A stretch of DNA of 64,000 bases from JAAYCI01 sp031548875 (GCA_031548875.1 JAVBQQ010000008.1:1-64000), one strand, 5' to 3'; positions 34,877 to 42,852 are shown, counted from the stretch's first letter. Numbers and translations: made by a program. The notes: generated by a model not told the origin, from the sequence alone.

Positions 34877-35698
34877 TTGACAGAGTTGGCAGGCCGAACG
34901 AAGGAAACAGGATGCAGTATGCACCTGGTGGCCAATGCCGGTGTGCTGGTGGCATGCGGCGGACAAAAGCTGCTGATAGACGCGCTCTTTGACCCTGCCC
35001 GTGTAACGGGGACCGAAGCGGGGGCTTTTTCCGGCCCCACGACACAAGCCTTGGAGGCGATGCTGGCCGGGCGGCCGCCCTACGACGGGATCACCCATCT
35101 CCTGTTCACCCACGACCACCCCGACCATTTTGACGCCGCGCGCACCGAAGCCTTCCTTGCGCGCAACCCGGTGGCCGGCCTTGTGCTGCCGTCCGGCATG
35201 GCCGGTGCCTATCCTGCGCTGGGCGGGCACGTGCGGGCGGGGGGCGGCCGGGTGTATGAGCTGGATCTGCCACTCGGTGCCTGGCGCGGGATACACCTGG
35301 GCGATACGCTTGCGCTGACGGTCTTTCGCACGCCACACGCGGGCGGGAAAAATTTTGCCGATGTGGAGCAATATTGTTTTCTGTTGGGTGAGAGTGGGGG
35401 AGAGAGTCTGCTCATCGCTGCCGACAGCGACTACCTGCCCGACTACTTTGCACAGATGCTGGCCGGTCGCCGGCTGGACGCCGCGCTGGTGAACCCCCTG
35501 TTCCTCAACAGGTCGGATGGCAGGCGGACCGTGACCGCGGGTATGCGCCCCGCCCGTTTGCTTGTGTACCACCTGCCCTTCGGGGGGGCGGATCCACTGG
35601 GCCTGCGTCCCACGGCCGCCTACGATGCCCGCAAATATGCGGAGGAGCTGCCGCCCGTGGTGCTGCTCGTCGAGGAGGGCCAATCTGTCCCATTGTAG
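34877..35698 (+). CDS. MBL-fold metal-dependent hydrolase
   Basis: This 273-residue protein has the metallo-beta-lactamase metal motif HDHPDH within LLFTHDHPDHFDAAR. A later Asp (IAADSDYLPDYF) and a C-terminal VYHLPFGGAD are further candidate ligands. TTG at 34877 has GGGGAGGGG 7 bases upstream; an ATG at 34859 has no ribosome site. It is divergent from the activator gene with two activator-like sites between them, so it may belong to the same regulon. The substrate is unknown; UlaG-like lactonases and RNases share the fold. It ends with TAG before a terminator. Confidence 0.85.
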   Translation: MTELAGRTKETGCSMHLVANAGVLVACGGQKLLIDALFDPARVTGTEAGAFSGPTTQALEAMLAGRPPYDGITHLLFTHDHPDHFDAARTEAFLARNPVAGLVLPSGMAGAYPALGGHVRAGGGRVYELDLPLGAWRGIHLGDTLALTVFRTPHAGGKNFADVEQYCFLLGESGGESLLIAADSDYLPDYFAQMLAGRRLDAALVNPLFLNRSDGRRTVTAGMRPARLLVYHLPFGGADPLGLRPTAAYDARKYAEELPPVVLLVEEGQSVPL

Positions 35699-35753
35699 AG
35701 ATTTGCTTGCTGCCCGCTTCCCCGACGGTGTACATTTTTGACGCTTCGCAATG

Positions 35754-35781
35754 CCTCCCGGGAGGGAGGTGTTCTTTTTTT
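35754..35781 (+). terminator. Terminator after the MBL-fold gene
   Basis: CCTCCC/GGGAGG stem with GGGA loop, then TGTTC and seven T. Confidence 0.75.
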
Positions 35782-35823
35782 GTCTCTTATTGCAGCGCAA
35801 AGTGTGTCAACTTTAGTCGCCCA

Positions 35824-35840
35824 TGTGCCAAAAAGACAAC
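35824..35840. promoter_or_regulatory. Upstream activator site C1 (M24 operon)
   Basis: TGTGCC-AAAAA-GACAAC, same layout as the other sites, about 160 bases upstream of the sigma-54 promoter at 36001. Confidence 0.6.
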
Positions 35841-35844
35841 CATA

Positions 35845-35861
35845 TGTGGCAGGATGACACA
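35845..35861. promoter_or_regulatory. Upstream activator site C2 (M24 operon)
   Basis: TGTGGC-AGGAT-GACACA, 21 bases after C1 (two turns). It shares the AGGAT core with B1. The rest of this 495-base gap holds a 7-bp hairpin (35902-35930) and the sigma-54 promoter. Confidence 0.65.
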
Positions 35862-36000
35862 TTGACAGATTGGCTTTAAGCCAATAGAATAAAATACAAG
35901 CAATCGCTTACATGCATCGCCTGAGCGATTCATACAAAATGGAATAGGTTTTTCGGTTCAATTCACAGTATTCGCCCGATAAACACCTCATAACATAAAA

Positions 36001-36017
36001 CTGGCACGCCTTTTGCT
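36001..36017 (+). promoter_or_regulatory. Sigma-54 (-24/-12) promoter of the M24/dehydrogenase/cupin operon
   Basis: CTGGCACGCCTTTTGCT: all consensus bases, with GG and GC exactly 10 apart. The first start codon is about 175 bases on. Confidence 0.92.
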
Positions 36018-36193
36018 TGTATTTAGACGAGTGAGATATTGCCTGGCACCATACGGTTTTACCATTGCGGGAGTTTGCGCTTTGTGTTACGATGACCTTA
36101 CAATCTCCTTTTTGGGGCCGCGTACAGCCTTTGGCAGTATGATTCTTTGTCATCGTCCTTATAAATATTGGTTTTAAAGGAGTGTGCGACGAA

Positions 36194-37429
36194 ATGAGAG
36201 CAGGTTTCAATGGCGTCGATTTTGAGGATAATGTAAATTTTCAACGCATGCGCGATTATCGCTTGGCGCGCGCCAAAGAGAGCATGAAAAACTATGGCCT
36301 GGGTGCCATCCTGTGCTATGACTTTGATAACATCCGCTACATCACAGGTACGCATATTGGCGAATGGAACCGCAACAAGATGAACCGCCACTGCCTGCTC
36401 ATCGACGGCGTGGACCAGCCCTTCCTGTTCGATCCGGCCACCCCCTCCAAGCGCAAGAGAGTGTCATGGCTGCCGCCCGACCACATCATGCCGGCCGTGG
36501 GCAGCATGCGCGGCGCCATCCCCACCGAGGTGGGCATGGTGCCCAACGAGGCTGCCGAGGTGGTGCGCTACCTGAAAGAATACGGCGTAGACAAACGCCC
36601 CCTGGGCGTGGATATCATCGACATCCCGCTGTACAAGGAGCTGGAAAAGAACGGCATCGAGATCGTGGACGGCCAGCTGCCCATGGTGGATGCCCGCATC
36701 ATCAAGAATGACGACGAGATCCAGCTGCTGAAATCGTCCGCCGCCATGGTGGACGCCGTGTACTACGATGTGGCCAAGGCCCTGCGCCCGGGCATCCTGG
36801 AGAACGAGCTGGAGGGCATCATCCAGGGCGAGCTGTTCCGGATGGGCGCCGAGAGCGTGGAGTTTGTCAATGTCATCTCCGGCGCGCGCGGCAACCCCCA
36901 CTGCCACACCACCTCCAACCGCATGATCCGTCCCGGCGAGCTTGTATTTTTCGACGTGGGCAACGTGTACAACGGCTACCGCACCTGCTACTACCGCACC
37001 TTCTCGTGCGGCGTGCCCAACAAGGCGCAGGAAGAGGCATACACCAAGGCCCATAAGTGGATCTATGACGGCATCGCGGCCATCAAGCCCGGCAACACCT
37101 CGGCCGACGTTGCCAACGCCTGGCCCAGCGCCCAGGAGCTTGGCTTCAAGAACGAGGAGGAGGCCTTCCTGCTGCAGTTTGCCCACGGCATCGGCCTGGG
37201 GCTGTGGGAGAAGCCCATCATCTCCCGCCTGTTCTCCATCGACCATCCCTTCGAGTTCAAGCCCGGCATGACCTTTGCCATTGAGACCTGGTGTGCCGCT
37301 ACCGACGGCAGCGGCAGCGCCCGCATCGAGGAAGAGATCGTTGTGACCGAGGACGGCTGTGAGGTCATCAGCAAATTCCCCAGCCAAACCATCACGTCCT
37401 GCGGCCTGCCCGGCTGCCAGTTCCTGTAA
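36194..37429 (+). CDS. M24 (creatinase/aminopeptidase-fold) protein, DddP-like, altered metal site
   Basis: This 411-residue protein has a creatinase-type N-domain (MRDYRLARAKESMKNYGLGAILCYDFDNIRYITG) and a C-terminal pita-bread domain. Of the M24 metal ligands, Asp254, His331 (HGIG), Glu364 and Glu379 are present. The second Asp, 11 residues after the first, is Cys265 (GYRTCYYRTF). It recalls DddP, DoeA and creatinase more than true peptidases; these act on small molecules such as DMSP, ectoine or creatine. The ATG at 36194 has AAAGGAG upstream. It is the first gene of a sigma-54 operon with a dehydrogenase and two cupins. The substrate is unknown. Confidence 0.85.
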   Translation: MRAGFNGVDFEDNVNFQRMRDYRLARAKESMKNYGLGAILCYDFDNIRYITGTHIGEWNRNKMNRHCLLIDGVDQPFLFDPATPSKRKRVSWLPPDHIMPAVGSMRGAIPTEVGMVPNEAAEVVRYLKEYGVDKRPLGVDIIDIPLYKELEKNGIEIVDGQLPMVDARIIKNDDEIQLLKSSAAMVDAVYYDVAKALRPGILENELEGIIQGELFRMGAESVEFVNVISGARGNPHCHTTSNRMIRPGELVFFDVGNVYNGYRTCYYRTFSCGVPNKAQEEAYTKAHKWIYDGIAAIKPGNTSADVANAWPSAQELGFKNEEEAFLLQFAHGIGLGLWEKPIISRLFSIDHPFEFKPGMTFAIETWCAATDGSGSARIEEEIVVTEDGCEVISKFPSQTITSCGLPGCQFL

Positions 37430-37528
37430 GCATTTGGTTGCGAACGGAGGCGGCTGCCATCTCCATCCCTGTGCAGTGCGCGGCAGCTGCTGCCCGAAAC
37501 ATAGTACACAATTATGGGAGGTAAGATT

Positions 37529-38407
37529 ATGGCAAAAGTTGCATGGATCGGATTGGGGCACATGGGCGTTCCCATGGCCCAGAACCTGGTGGCCGACGGC
37601 CATGAGGTGGCCGTTTGGAACCGCACCGCGTCCAAGGCCGACCCCGTGGTGGCCAGCGGCGCCAAGAAGGCCGCTTCCCCGGCCGAGGCAGCCAAGGGTG
37701 CTGAGTTCATCTTCACCATGATTTCCGACTCCGCCGCCCTCATCGACGTCATTCTGGGCGAGCAGGGCGTTGCCGGTGTCCTCGCCGGCGGCCAGATCGT
37801 CATCGACATGAGCACCGTGTCCATCGAGTCCAGCGCCGAGTGCAACAAGGCCATCGAGGCCAAGGGCTGCAAATTCCTGCGCGCGCCCGTCAGCGGCAGC
37901 ACCGTGCTGGCCGCGGCCGGTGGGCTCACCGTGTTGTGCTCCGGCCCGAAAGACGCCTACGACAAGACCATGCCGCTGTTCGAGAAGCTGTCCAAGACCC
38001 AGTTCTACCTGGGCGACGGCGACGGTGCCCGCGCCATGAAGCTGGGCCTGAACATGATGATCGCGACCTCCCTGCAGATGTTCAGCGAGTCGGTGACGTT
38101 GTGTGAAAAGGCCGGCATCGACTGGAACACCGCGCTGGACGTCATTGATGGCAGCGTGCTGGCTTCTCCGCTCATCAAGTATAAGATCCCGCCTATCCGC
38201 GAGAAAAAATATGACCCGGCGTTTGCCGCAGGCCTCATGGCCAAGGATCTTGACCTGGCCCTTGCCGTTGCCAAACAGCTGAACGTGTTTGCGCCGTCCA
38301 CCGCGCTGACCAAGCAGATGCTGGAAGCGCTGATTGCCAACGGCAACGCCGACAAAGATTTTGCCATGTTGGTGGATCAGACCGAGAAGCTTTCGGGCGT
38401 CAAGTAA
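37529..38407 (+). CDS. NAD(P)-dependent beta-hydroxyacid dehydrogenase (HIBADH/GLYR family)
   Basis: This 292-residue enzyme oxidises a 3- or 4-hydroxyacid or reduces the matching semialdehyde. Marks: Rossmann GLGHMGVPMAQNL, substrate loop RAPVSGSTVLAAAG, catalytic Lys in MKLGLNMMIA and a C-terminal KDLDLALAVAK. The family includes 3-hydroxyisobutyrate, tartronate-semialdehyde and succinate-semialdehyde/glyoxylate reductases; the exact substrate cannot be told. GGGAGG precedes the ATG. It is 100 bases after the M24 gene and before the cupins in the same operon. Confidence 0.93.
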   Translation: MAKVAWIGLGHMGVPMAQNLVADGHEVAVWNRTASKADPVVASGAKKAASPAEAAKGAEFIFTMISDSAALIDVILGEQGVAGVLAGGQIVIDMSTVSIESSAECNKAIEAKGCKFLRAPVSGSTVLAAAGGLTVLCSGPKDAYDKTMPLFEKLSKTQFYLGDGDGARAMKLGLNMMIATSLQMFSESVTLCEKAGIDWNTALDVIDGSVLASPLIKYKIPPIREKKYDPAFAAGLMAKDLDLALAVAKQLNVFAPSTALTKQMLEALIANGNADKDFAMLVDQTEKLSGVK

Positions 38408-38468
38408 GAACCTGCAACCAAGCTGATCTTTTGAACAAACCATATTATAGTATTTGGAGGAAAGAACT

Positions 38469-38846
38469 ATGGCAGTGAACACCGTTCATCCCGAAATGAA
38501 GCCCTACAAGGTAAACGAGCTGGACCTGACCCCCGGCGTTGCGCCGCTGCATGAAGAATCCAACTCCTGGACCTTCCTGCTCACCAACGACATCGAGTTC
38601 TTCATCACCGACATCCGCCCGGGCGGCGCCGCGCTGAAGGACAACCATCCCGACGCCGACCACTTCTTCTACTACCTGAGCGGCCACGGCTACCAGATCC
38701 TGGACGGCGAGCGCTTTGATTACGGCCCCGGCGACGGCATCTTTGTGCCCCGCGGCGTGGACCACGAGATGTACCCCCTTGGCCAGGAGACGACCCACAT
38801 GGTGGTCACCTTCTCGCCCGCGCGTCAAGCAAAGCAGAAGAAATAA
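38469..38846 (+). CDS. Small cupin protein, copy 1
   Basis: This 125-residue single-domain cupin has its first metal motif as HPDADHFFYYLSGHG and its second as PGDGIFVPRGVDHEMY, so two or three His ligands can hold a metal. It is probably an isomerase, lyase or epimerase acting on the pathway intermediate. TTTGGAGG lies before the ATG. Copy 2, 166 bases downstream, differs by only five Ile/Val/Leu exchanges. The E of the classic HxHx3E motif is missing. Confidence 0.88.
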   Translation: MAVNTVHPEMKPYKVNELDLTPGVAPLHEESNSWTFLLTNDIEFFITDIRPGGAALKDNHPDADHFFYYLSGHGYQILDGERFDYGPGDGIFVPRGVDHEMYPLGQETTHMVVTFSPARQAKQKK

Positions 38847-38887
38847 ACAAAGAACGGGCAAGGCCCTTGCGCCGGTCCCTGCCAGCC

Positions 38888-38915
38888 GGCGCACATGCAA
38901 TAGGGCATGTGCGCC
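38888..38915. repeat. Perfect hairpin between the two cupin genes
   Basis: GGCGCACATGC and GCATGTGCGCC pair over 11 bp with a 6-base loop. The T content after it (GCGTTTTGG) is modest. It may reduce transcription into, or stabilise the message before, copy 2. Confidence 0.55.
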
Positions 38916-39012
38916 GTGCTGCGTTTTGGTCGTCTGAACAAGACGGGCAGCGGAACGTGAATGGCGCGATATCCGCACGTCTATTTCCCACAATACAGGG
39001 AGGTAAAGAGAT

Positions 39013-39390
39013 ATGGCAATAAACACCATCCATCCCGAAATGAAACCTTATAAGGTAAACGAGCTGGATCTGACCCCCGGCGTTGCGCCACTGCATGAAG
39101 AGTCCAATTCCTGGACCTTCTTGATTACCAATGACATCGAGTTCTTTGTCACCGACATCCGCCCGGGCGGCGCCGCGCTGAAGGACAACCATCCTGACGC
39201 TGACCACTTCTTCTACTATCTGAGCGGCCACGGCTACCAGGTGCTGGACGGCGAGCGCTTTGATTACGGCCCCGGCGACGGTATCTTTGTGCCCCGCGGC
39301 GTGGACCACGAGATGTACCCCCTTGGCCAGGAGACGACCCACATGGTGGTCACCTTCTCGCCCGCGCGTCAAGCAAAGCAGAAGAAATAA
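39013..39390 (+). CDS. Small cupin protein, copy 2
   Basis: This 125-residue protein is identical to copy 1 except at five positions, all exchanges among Val, Ile and Leu. All metal-site residues are the same. The gene has its own GGGAGG site. Silent DNA differences are scattered in the first half but the last 100 or so bases are almost identical, which suggests duplication followed by partial gene conversion. It is the last gene of the sigma-54 operon. Confidence 0.88.
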   Translation: MAINTIHPEMKPYKVNELDLTPGVAPLHEESNSWTFLITNDIEFFVTDIRPGGAALKDNHPDADHFFYYLSGHGYQVLDGERFDYGPGDGIFVPRGVDHEMYPLGQETTHMVVTFSPARQAKQKK

Positions 39391-39400
39391 ACGCAAAAAG

Positions 39401-39453
39401 CGCCCCCGCTCCAGTACTACGCATAGCGCATAGCCTGTGCGGGGGCGTTGTTT
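39401..39453. terminator. Bidirectional terminator between cupin copy 2 and rpoN
   Basis: CGCCCCCGC/GCGGGGGCG stem with a 29-base loop. AAAAAG on the left gives a T-run for the leftward rpoN transcript; TTGTTTGTT follows on the right. Confidence 0.7.
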
Positions 39454-39477
39454 GTTCCGCCTGGCCGGCAGCGCGGC

Positions 39478-40878
39478 CTAGCGCCTGCGGCGCCGTGAGG
39501 AGGATGGGATGTCCATTGCCTCGCGGTATTTGGCTACCGTGCGGCGGGAGATGTCTATGTTCATCACCTGCAGTGCGGCGCGCAGGTCTTCGTCCGACAG
39601 TGGCTTCTTAGCGTCCTCGCCGTCCAGCAGCTTTTTCATCTGCATCTTGATGAAGCTGGCCGACAGTGCTTCGCCCTGGCCGGCCTGCACCCCGGGAGAG
39701 AACAGGCTTTTCAGTTCCACCGTGCCGGCGGCACAGATGATGTATTTGCCCTGCACGGCGCGGCTCACCGTGGAGTTGCTCAGCTCCAGCGCTTCCGCCA
39801 CGGCGGCCATGCTCATGGGGGCCAGCGTCATCCCGTCGTCGAAGAACTGCGGCTGCATGTCTACGATCTGCCGCAGGATGCGCACGATGGTCCTCTCCCG
39901 GTTGTCCACGGCCTTGATGAGCTGCCGGGCCTCGCCCATCTTCTCTTGCAGGTAGGCTTTGGTGCCGGCGTCGTCCACAGTGGCCAGCATGCTGCTGTAC
40001 TCAGTGCTCAGCGCAAGGCGGGGCACGGTGGAGTCGTTCATCACAATGGCAAAGCCGCGGCCTTCACGCTTGATGGCGGCGTCGGGGATGATGGACAGGT
40101 TCTTTTCGCCGGTGTAGTAGCCCTGCGAGGGGATGGGATGCAGTCCGCGCACCACCTCGCACACCTCGCGCGCCGCTTCGCGGCCAAGGCCCAGCAGTTT
40201 TGCGATGGCGGGCAGGTCGTCCGCGGCCAGCAGGGCCAGCCCTTCCTTCACCAGTTTGAGCGTGGCGGGGTTGAAATGCCTGCTCTGTACCAGTTGCAGC
40301 ACCAGGCACTCCTGCAACGAGCGAGCGCCCACGCCCACCGGCTGCAGGTCCTGCAGCAGGTACAGCGCCTGCATCACGTCAAACACCGGGCAGTGAAGCT
40401 CCTCGGCGATGTCGGCAGGGTCCTCTTCCAGGTAGCCCTTGCGGTCCAGGCAGGCCACGAGGTAGCGGCACAGCTCGGCGAAGCCCTCGTCCAACTTTAG
40501 CGCGCCGATCTGCTCCAGGAGCATCTCTTCAAAGGACGGTTCCGCGCCCGAAAGGGCGGCGGGGTCGATGCCTTCGCTGTATTCGCCCGGGCGCCAGATC
40601 TCCCGTACCGATACAAGCGTGGGTGCGTTATCCGGCAGTTCTTCGGGCGGTATTTCTTCGGCAAGCTCGGTGAGGGGCACGGGGGAGAAGTCCTCGTTGG
40701 CGGTCTCCTGCGCGTGGTCGATGTCCAAAAGCGGGTTCTCGTAGATGTTCTGGGTCACCAGTTCGTTCAGTTCCTGCAAAGGGACGCGCAAGATCTCCAG
40801 CGACTGCAAAACACCCGCGTTGAGGGCAAGTTGCTGGCGTTGGGCCTGCTCCTGGAAAAAGCTGTTGTTCAGTTGCAC
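39478..40878 (-). CDS. rpoN: RNA polymerase sigma-54 factor
   Basis: This 466-residue sigma factor recognises -24/-12 promoters and needs an AAA+ activator. Region I is Gln/Leu-rich (QRQQLALNAGVLQSLEIL) with an acidic region II after it. The core-binding part contains DLQPVGVGARSLQECL. The RpoN box is SRRTVAKYREAM near the C-terminus. It starts at GTG with GGAGG upstream. The gene lies inside the sigma-54-regulated island instead of in an unrelated housekeeping locus. Confidence 0.97.
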   Translation of the reverse strand: MQLNNSFFQEQAQRQQLALNAGVLQSLEILRVPLQELNELVTQNIYENPLLDIDHAQETANEDFSPVPLTELAEEIPPEELPDNAPTLVSVREIWRPGEYSEGIDPAALSGAEPSFEEMLLEQIGALKLDEGFAELCRYLVACLDRKGYLEEDPADIAEELHCPVFDVMQALYLLQDLQPVGVGARSLQECLVLQLVQSRHFNPATLKLVKEGLALLAADDLPAIAKLLGLGREAAREVCEVVRGLHPIPSQGYYTGEKNLSIIPDAAIKREGRGFAIVMNDSTVPRLALSTEYSSMLATVDDAGTKAYLQEKMGEARQLIKAVDNRERTIVRILRQIVDMQPQFFDDGMTLAPMSMAAVAEALELSNSTVSRAVQGKYIICAAGTVELKSLFSPGVQAGQGEALSASFIKMQMKKLLDGEDAKKPLSDEDLRAALQVMNIDISRRTVAKYREAMDIPSSSRRRRR

Positions 40879-40934
40879 AAGGCGTCCTCCATGGTAGGGC
40901 TGTCAATCTTTTGTCATCTTTTCTTTACAGCTTA

Positions 40935-40963
40935 ATTATACCACCCGGGGCCGCCGCGTGCAA
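40935..40963 (-). promoter_or_regulatory. Promoter of rpoN
   Basis: Reading leftward, TTGCAC (40958-40963), 17 bases ending TGG, TATAAT (40935-40940), also an extended -10. Confidence 0.8.
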
Positions 40964-41155
40964 AACAAAGCACGCTCCGGATGTGTAGACTATGGCGCAT
41001 TTGTAGAAACATCGACGTAAATTGCCCGTGGAGGCCGAAATGTGCCGGGCGCCTGCCCGCGCACCAGGGCCGGGGCGCATCCCCGGATCCCGCCACACGG
41101 GATTCCCTTATTTTTAAAGGTAGTTACCAAGTGTTTACGTACACGCCGCATAGTA

Positions 41156-41184
41156 TTGACTTGTTATTTTCGCAATGCTAGAAT
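41156..41184 (+). promoter_or_regulatory. Promoter of the Liv-type ABC operon
   Basis: TTGACT (41156-41161), exactly 17 bases, TAGAAT (41179-41184). A leader of about 85 bases follows with an 8-bp hairpin (41235-41256) just before the ribosome site. No sigma-54 site is seen here. Confidence 0.75.
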
Positions 41185-41275
41185 ACAAGAGGTATGCGGC
41201 AAAAGCTTGCGCCAGCACATTATAATGGCACCATCTGCCGCCTTTTTCGGCGGCAGCAAAACAAGGAGGTATAGA

Positions 41276-42622
41276 ATGAAATTCAGGAAGATTCTGGCAG
41301 TGGTTTGTTCCCTGGCTCTGATGGGCGCCCTGCTCGCCGGCTGTAACGGCGGCGGTGGCGGCGGCGCGGCAAGCGGCAGCACGCCTGCGGCAAGCGGCAG
41401 CGCTGCCGGCGGCGACAGCACGCCGGCGGGCGGCGGCGGTTCCGGCGGCGACACCATCAAGATCGGCATCATCGTTCCCATGACCGGCGTTCTGGCAGGC
41501 TTCGGCGAGGGCTCGCCCTGGACCGAGAACTACCTGCTGGACTACATCAACAACGAAGTGGGCGGCATTGAAGTGGATGGCGCCACCAAGAAGGTCGAGT
41601 TCATCATCAAGGACTCGGAGAGCGACGTTACCAAGTGCACCACCTACACCCAGCAGCTCATCGAGGAAGACAAGGTGGACCTGATCGTGGCCTACCACAC
41701 CCCCGAGACCGTCAACCCCGTATCGGCAGTTTGCGAGCGCTATGAGCAGCCCGCCGTCTGCACCGACGGCCCCGTGGACGCCTGGCTGGCGGCTGCCCCC
41801 GAAGGCGGCTATCAGTGGGCCTTCCACAGCCACTGGGACCTGGCCACCGTGTATGGCTGCTTCAAGTCCCTGTGGGAGACCGCGGGCTTTGCGGCCGGTT
41901 CCGGCACCCCGATCGGCATGTTCTTTGCCAATGACGCCGACGGCACCGCCTGGCACGAAGTCTTCGCCACCAACATCCCCGCCGACGGCTACACGCTGGT
42001 AGACCCCGGCATGTTCCCGGCCAACACCCAGGACTTCTCCGAGATCATCCAGAAGTTCAAGGACGGCAATGTTGAGATCCTGTGCGGCACCGCCACCAAC
42101 CCCGACTTCTCGAACCTCTGGCGCCAGTGCAAGCAGCAGGGCTTCAATCCCAAGTTCGTCACCATGGGCAAAGCCTACCTGCTGAAGAGCGACGCTGAGG
42201 CGATTGGCCCCGAGCTGATGGACGGCCTGACCAGTGAGATTTGGTGGAGCAAGACCCACCCCTGGAAATCCGACCTGACCGGCGAGACCCCCGCCGACTT
42301 TGCCAAGGCTTATGAAGATGCGAACCCCGGCCGCGAAGTGACCACCCCCATGGGTGCGAAGTACTATGCCCTGGAGATCGCGTTCGACGCCCTGAAGCGC
42401 GCCGGCACCACCGAGAAAGTGGCCCTGCGTGACGCCATTGCCGCCACCGATCTTGAGACCATGTTTGGCCACGTGACCTACGAGAGCGACCACGCGTGGC
42501 GCTCCTCCCTCACGGGCGGCCAGTGGATCAACGAAGACGGCAACCTGGTAAACTACGTTGTGGACAACACCCTCTTCCCCGAAATCCCCACCACAGGCGA
42601 ACTGCAGCCGATGGATCAATAA
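41276..42622 (+). CDS. Liv-type ABC transporter substrate-binding lipoprotein
   Basis: This 448-residue protein starts with a signal sequence and lipobox (ALLAGC), then a Gly/Ser/Ala-rich tether of about 45 residues. The type I periplasmic-binding fold begins at IKIGIIVPMTGVLAGFGEGSPW. It captures a small solute outside the cell for the permease LivHM. AAGGAGG precedes the ATG. The aromatic-rich pocket regions (YHTPETVNP, HSHWDLATVYG, EIWWSKTHPWKS) differ from the usual leucine-binding protein, so the ligand may be an amide, small acid or other polar compound. A strong terminator after it should make it more abundant than the permease. Confidence 0.9.
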   Translation: MKFRKILAVVCSLALMGALLAGCNGGGGGGAASGSTPAASGSAAGGDSTPAGGGGSGGDTIKIGIIVPMTGVLAGFGEGSPWTENYLLDYINNEVGGIEVDGATKKVEFIIKDSESDVTKCTTYTQQLIEEDKVDLIVAYHTPETVNPVSAVCERYEQPAVCTDGPVDAWLAAAPEGGYQWAFHSHWDLATVYGCFKSLWETAGFAAGSGTPIGMFFANDADGTAWHEVFATNIPADGYTLVDPGMFPANTQDFSEIIQKFKDGNVEILCGTATNPDFSNLWRQCKQQGFNPKFVTMGKAYLLKSDAEAIGPELMDGLTSEIWWSKTHPWKSDLTGETPADFAKAYEDANPGREVTTPMGAKYYALEIAFDALKRAGTTEKVALRDAIAATDLETMFGHVTYESDHAWRSSLTGGQWINEDGNLVNYVVDNTLFPEIPTTGELQPMDQ

Positions 42623-42708
42623 GATCCGATTGCAGGTTAGGGGCCGGACGTCCGATCCAAATTTCATCCGTTCTTTACAATGAGTTCGCGCCCTGAAGCG
42701 AGATGCCA

Positions 42709-42745
42709 GGCGACGGGCAGCCATCGCTGCCCGTCGCCCTTTTTT
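42709..42745 (+). terminator. Strong terminator between the Liv binding-protein and ATPase genes
   Basis: GGCGACGGGCAG/CTGCCCGTCGCC, perfect 12-bp stem with 6-base loop, then C and six T. It should act as a partial stop inside the operon. Confidence 0.88.
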
Positions 42746-42852
42746 CAAAAGGGAATTATCTCATGTACGTTTTTATTTAAAAATCCCCTGGCTGCCGCCT
42801 GGCAGGATTGCTGCCTGGCGGGACAAAATACCCTGCAACGGGAGGCATATCA

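Noticed and set aside
36194..39390. Calling the M24/cupin operon a DMSP-degradation system
   Set aside because: The likeness to DddP is from memory and one or more metal ligands differ. No acrylate-handling gene is seen. Only a family-level call is safe.
41040..41117. Short leader-peptide frame of 25 codons before the Liv operon
   Set aside because: It has a fair GGAGG site, but it lies upstream of the mapped promoter at 41156-41184 and its Arg/Pro/Gly-rich content is what GC-rich noncoding sequence gives.
40964..41275. A sigma-54 promoter for the Liv operon
   Set aside because: ATGGCGCATTTGTAGAA near 40990 is only loosely similar and lacks the GC at -12. A good sigma-70-type promoter is present instead.
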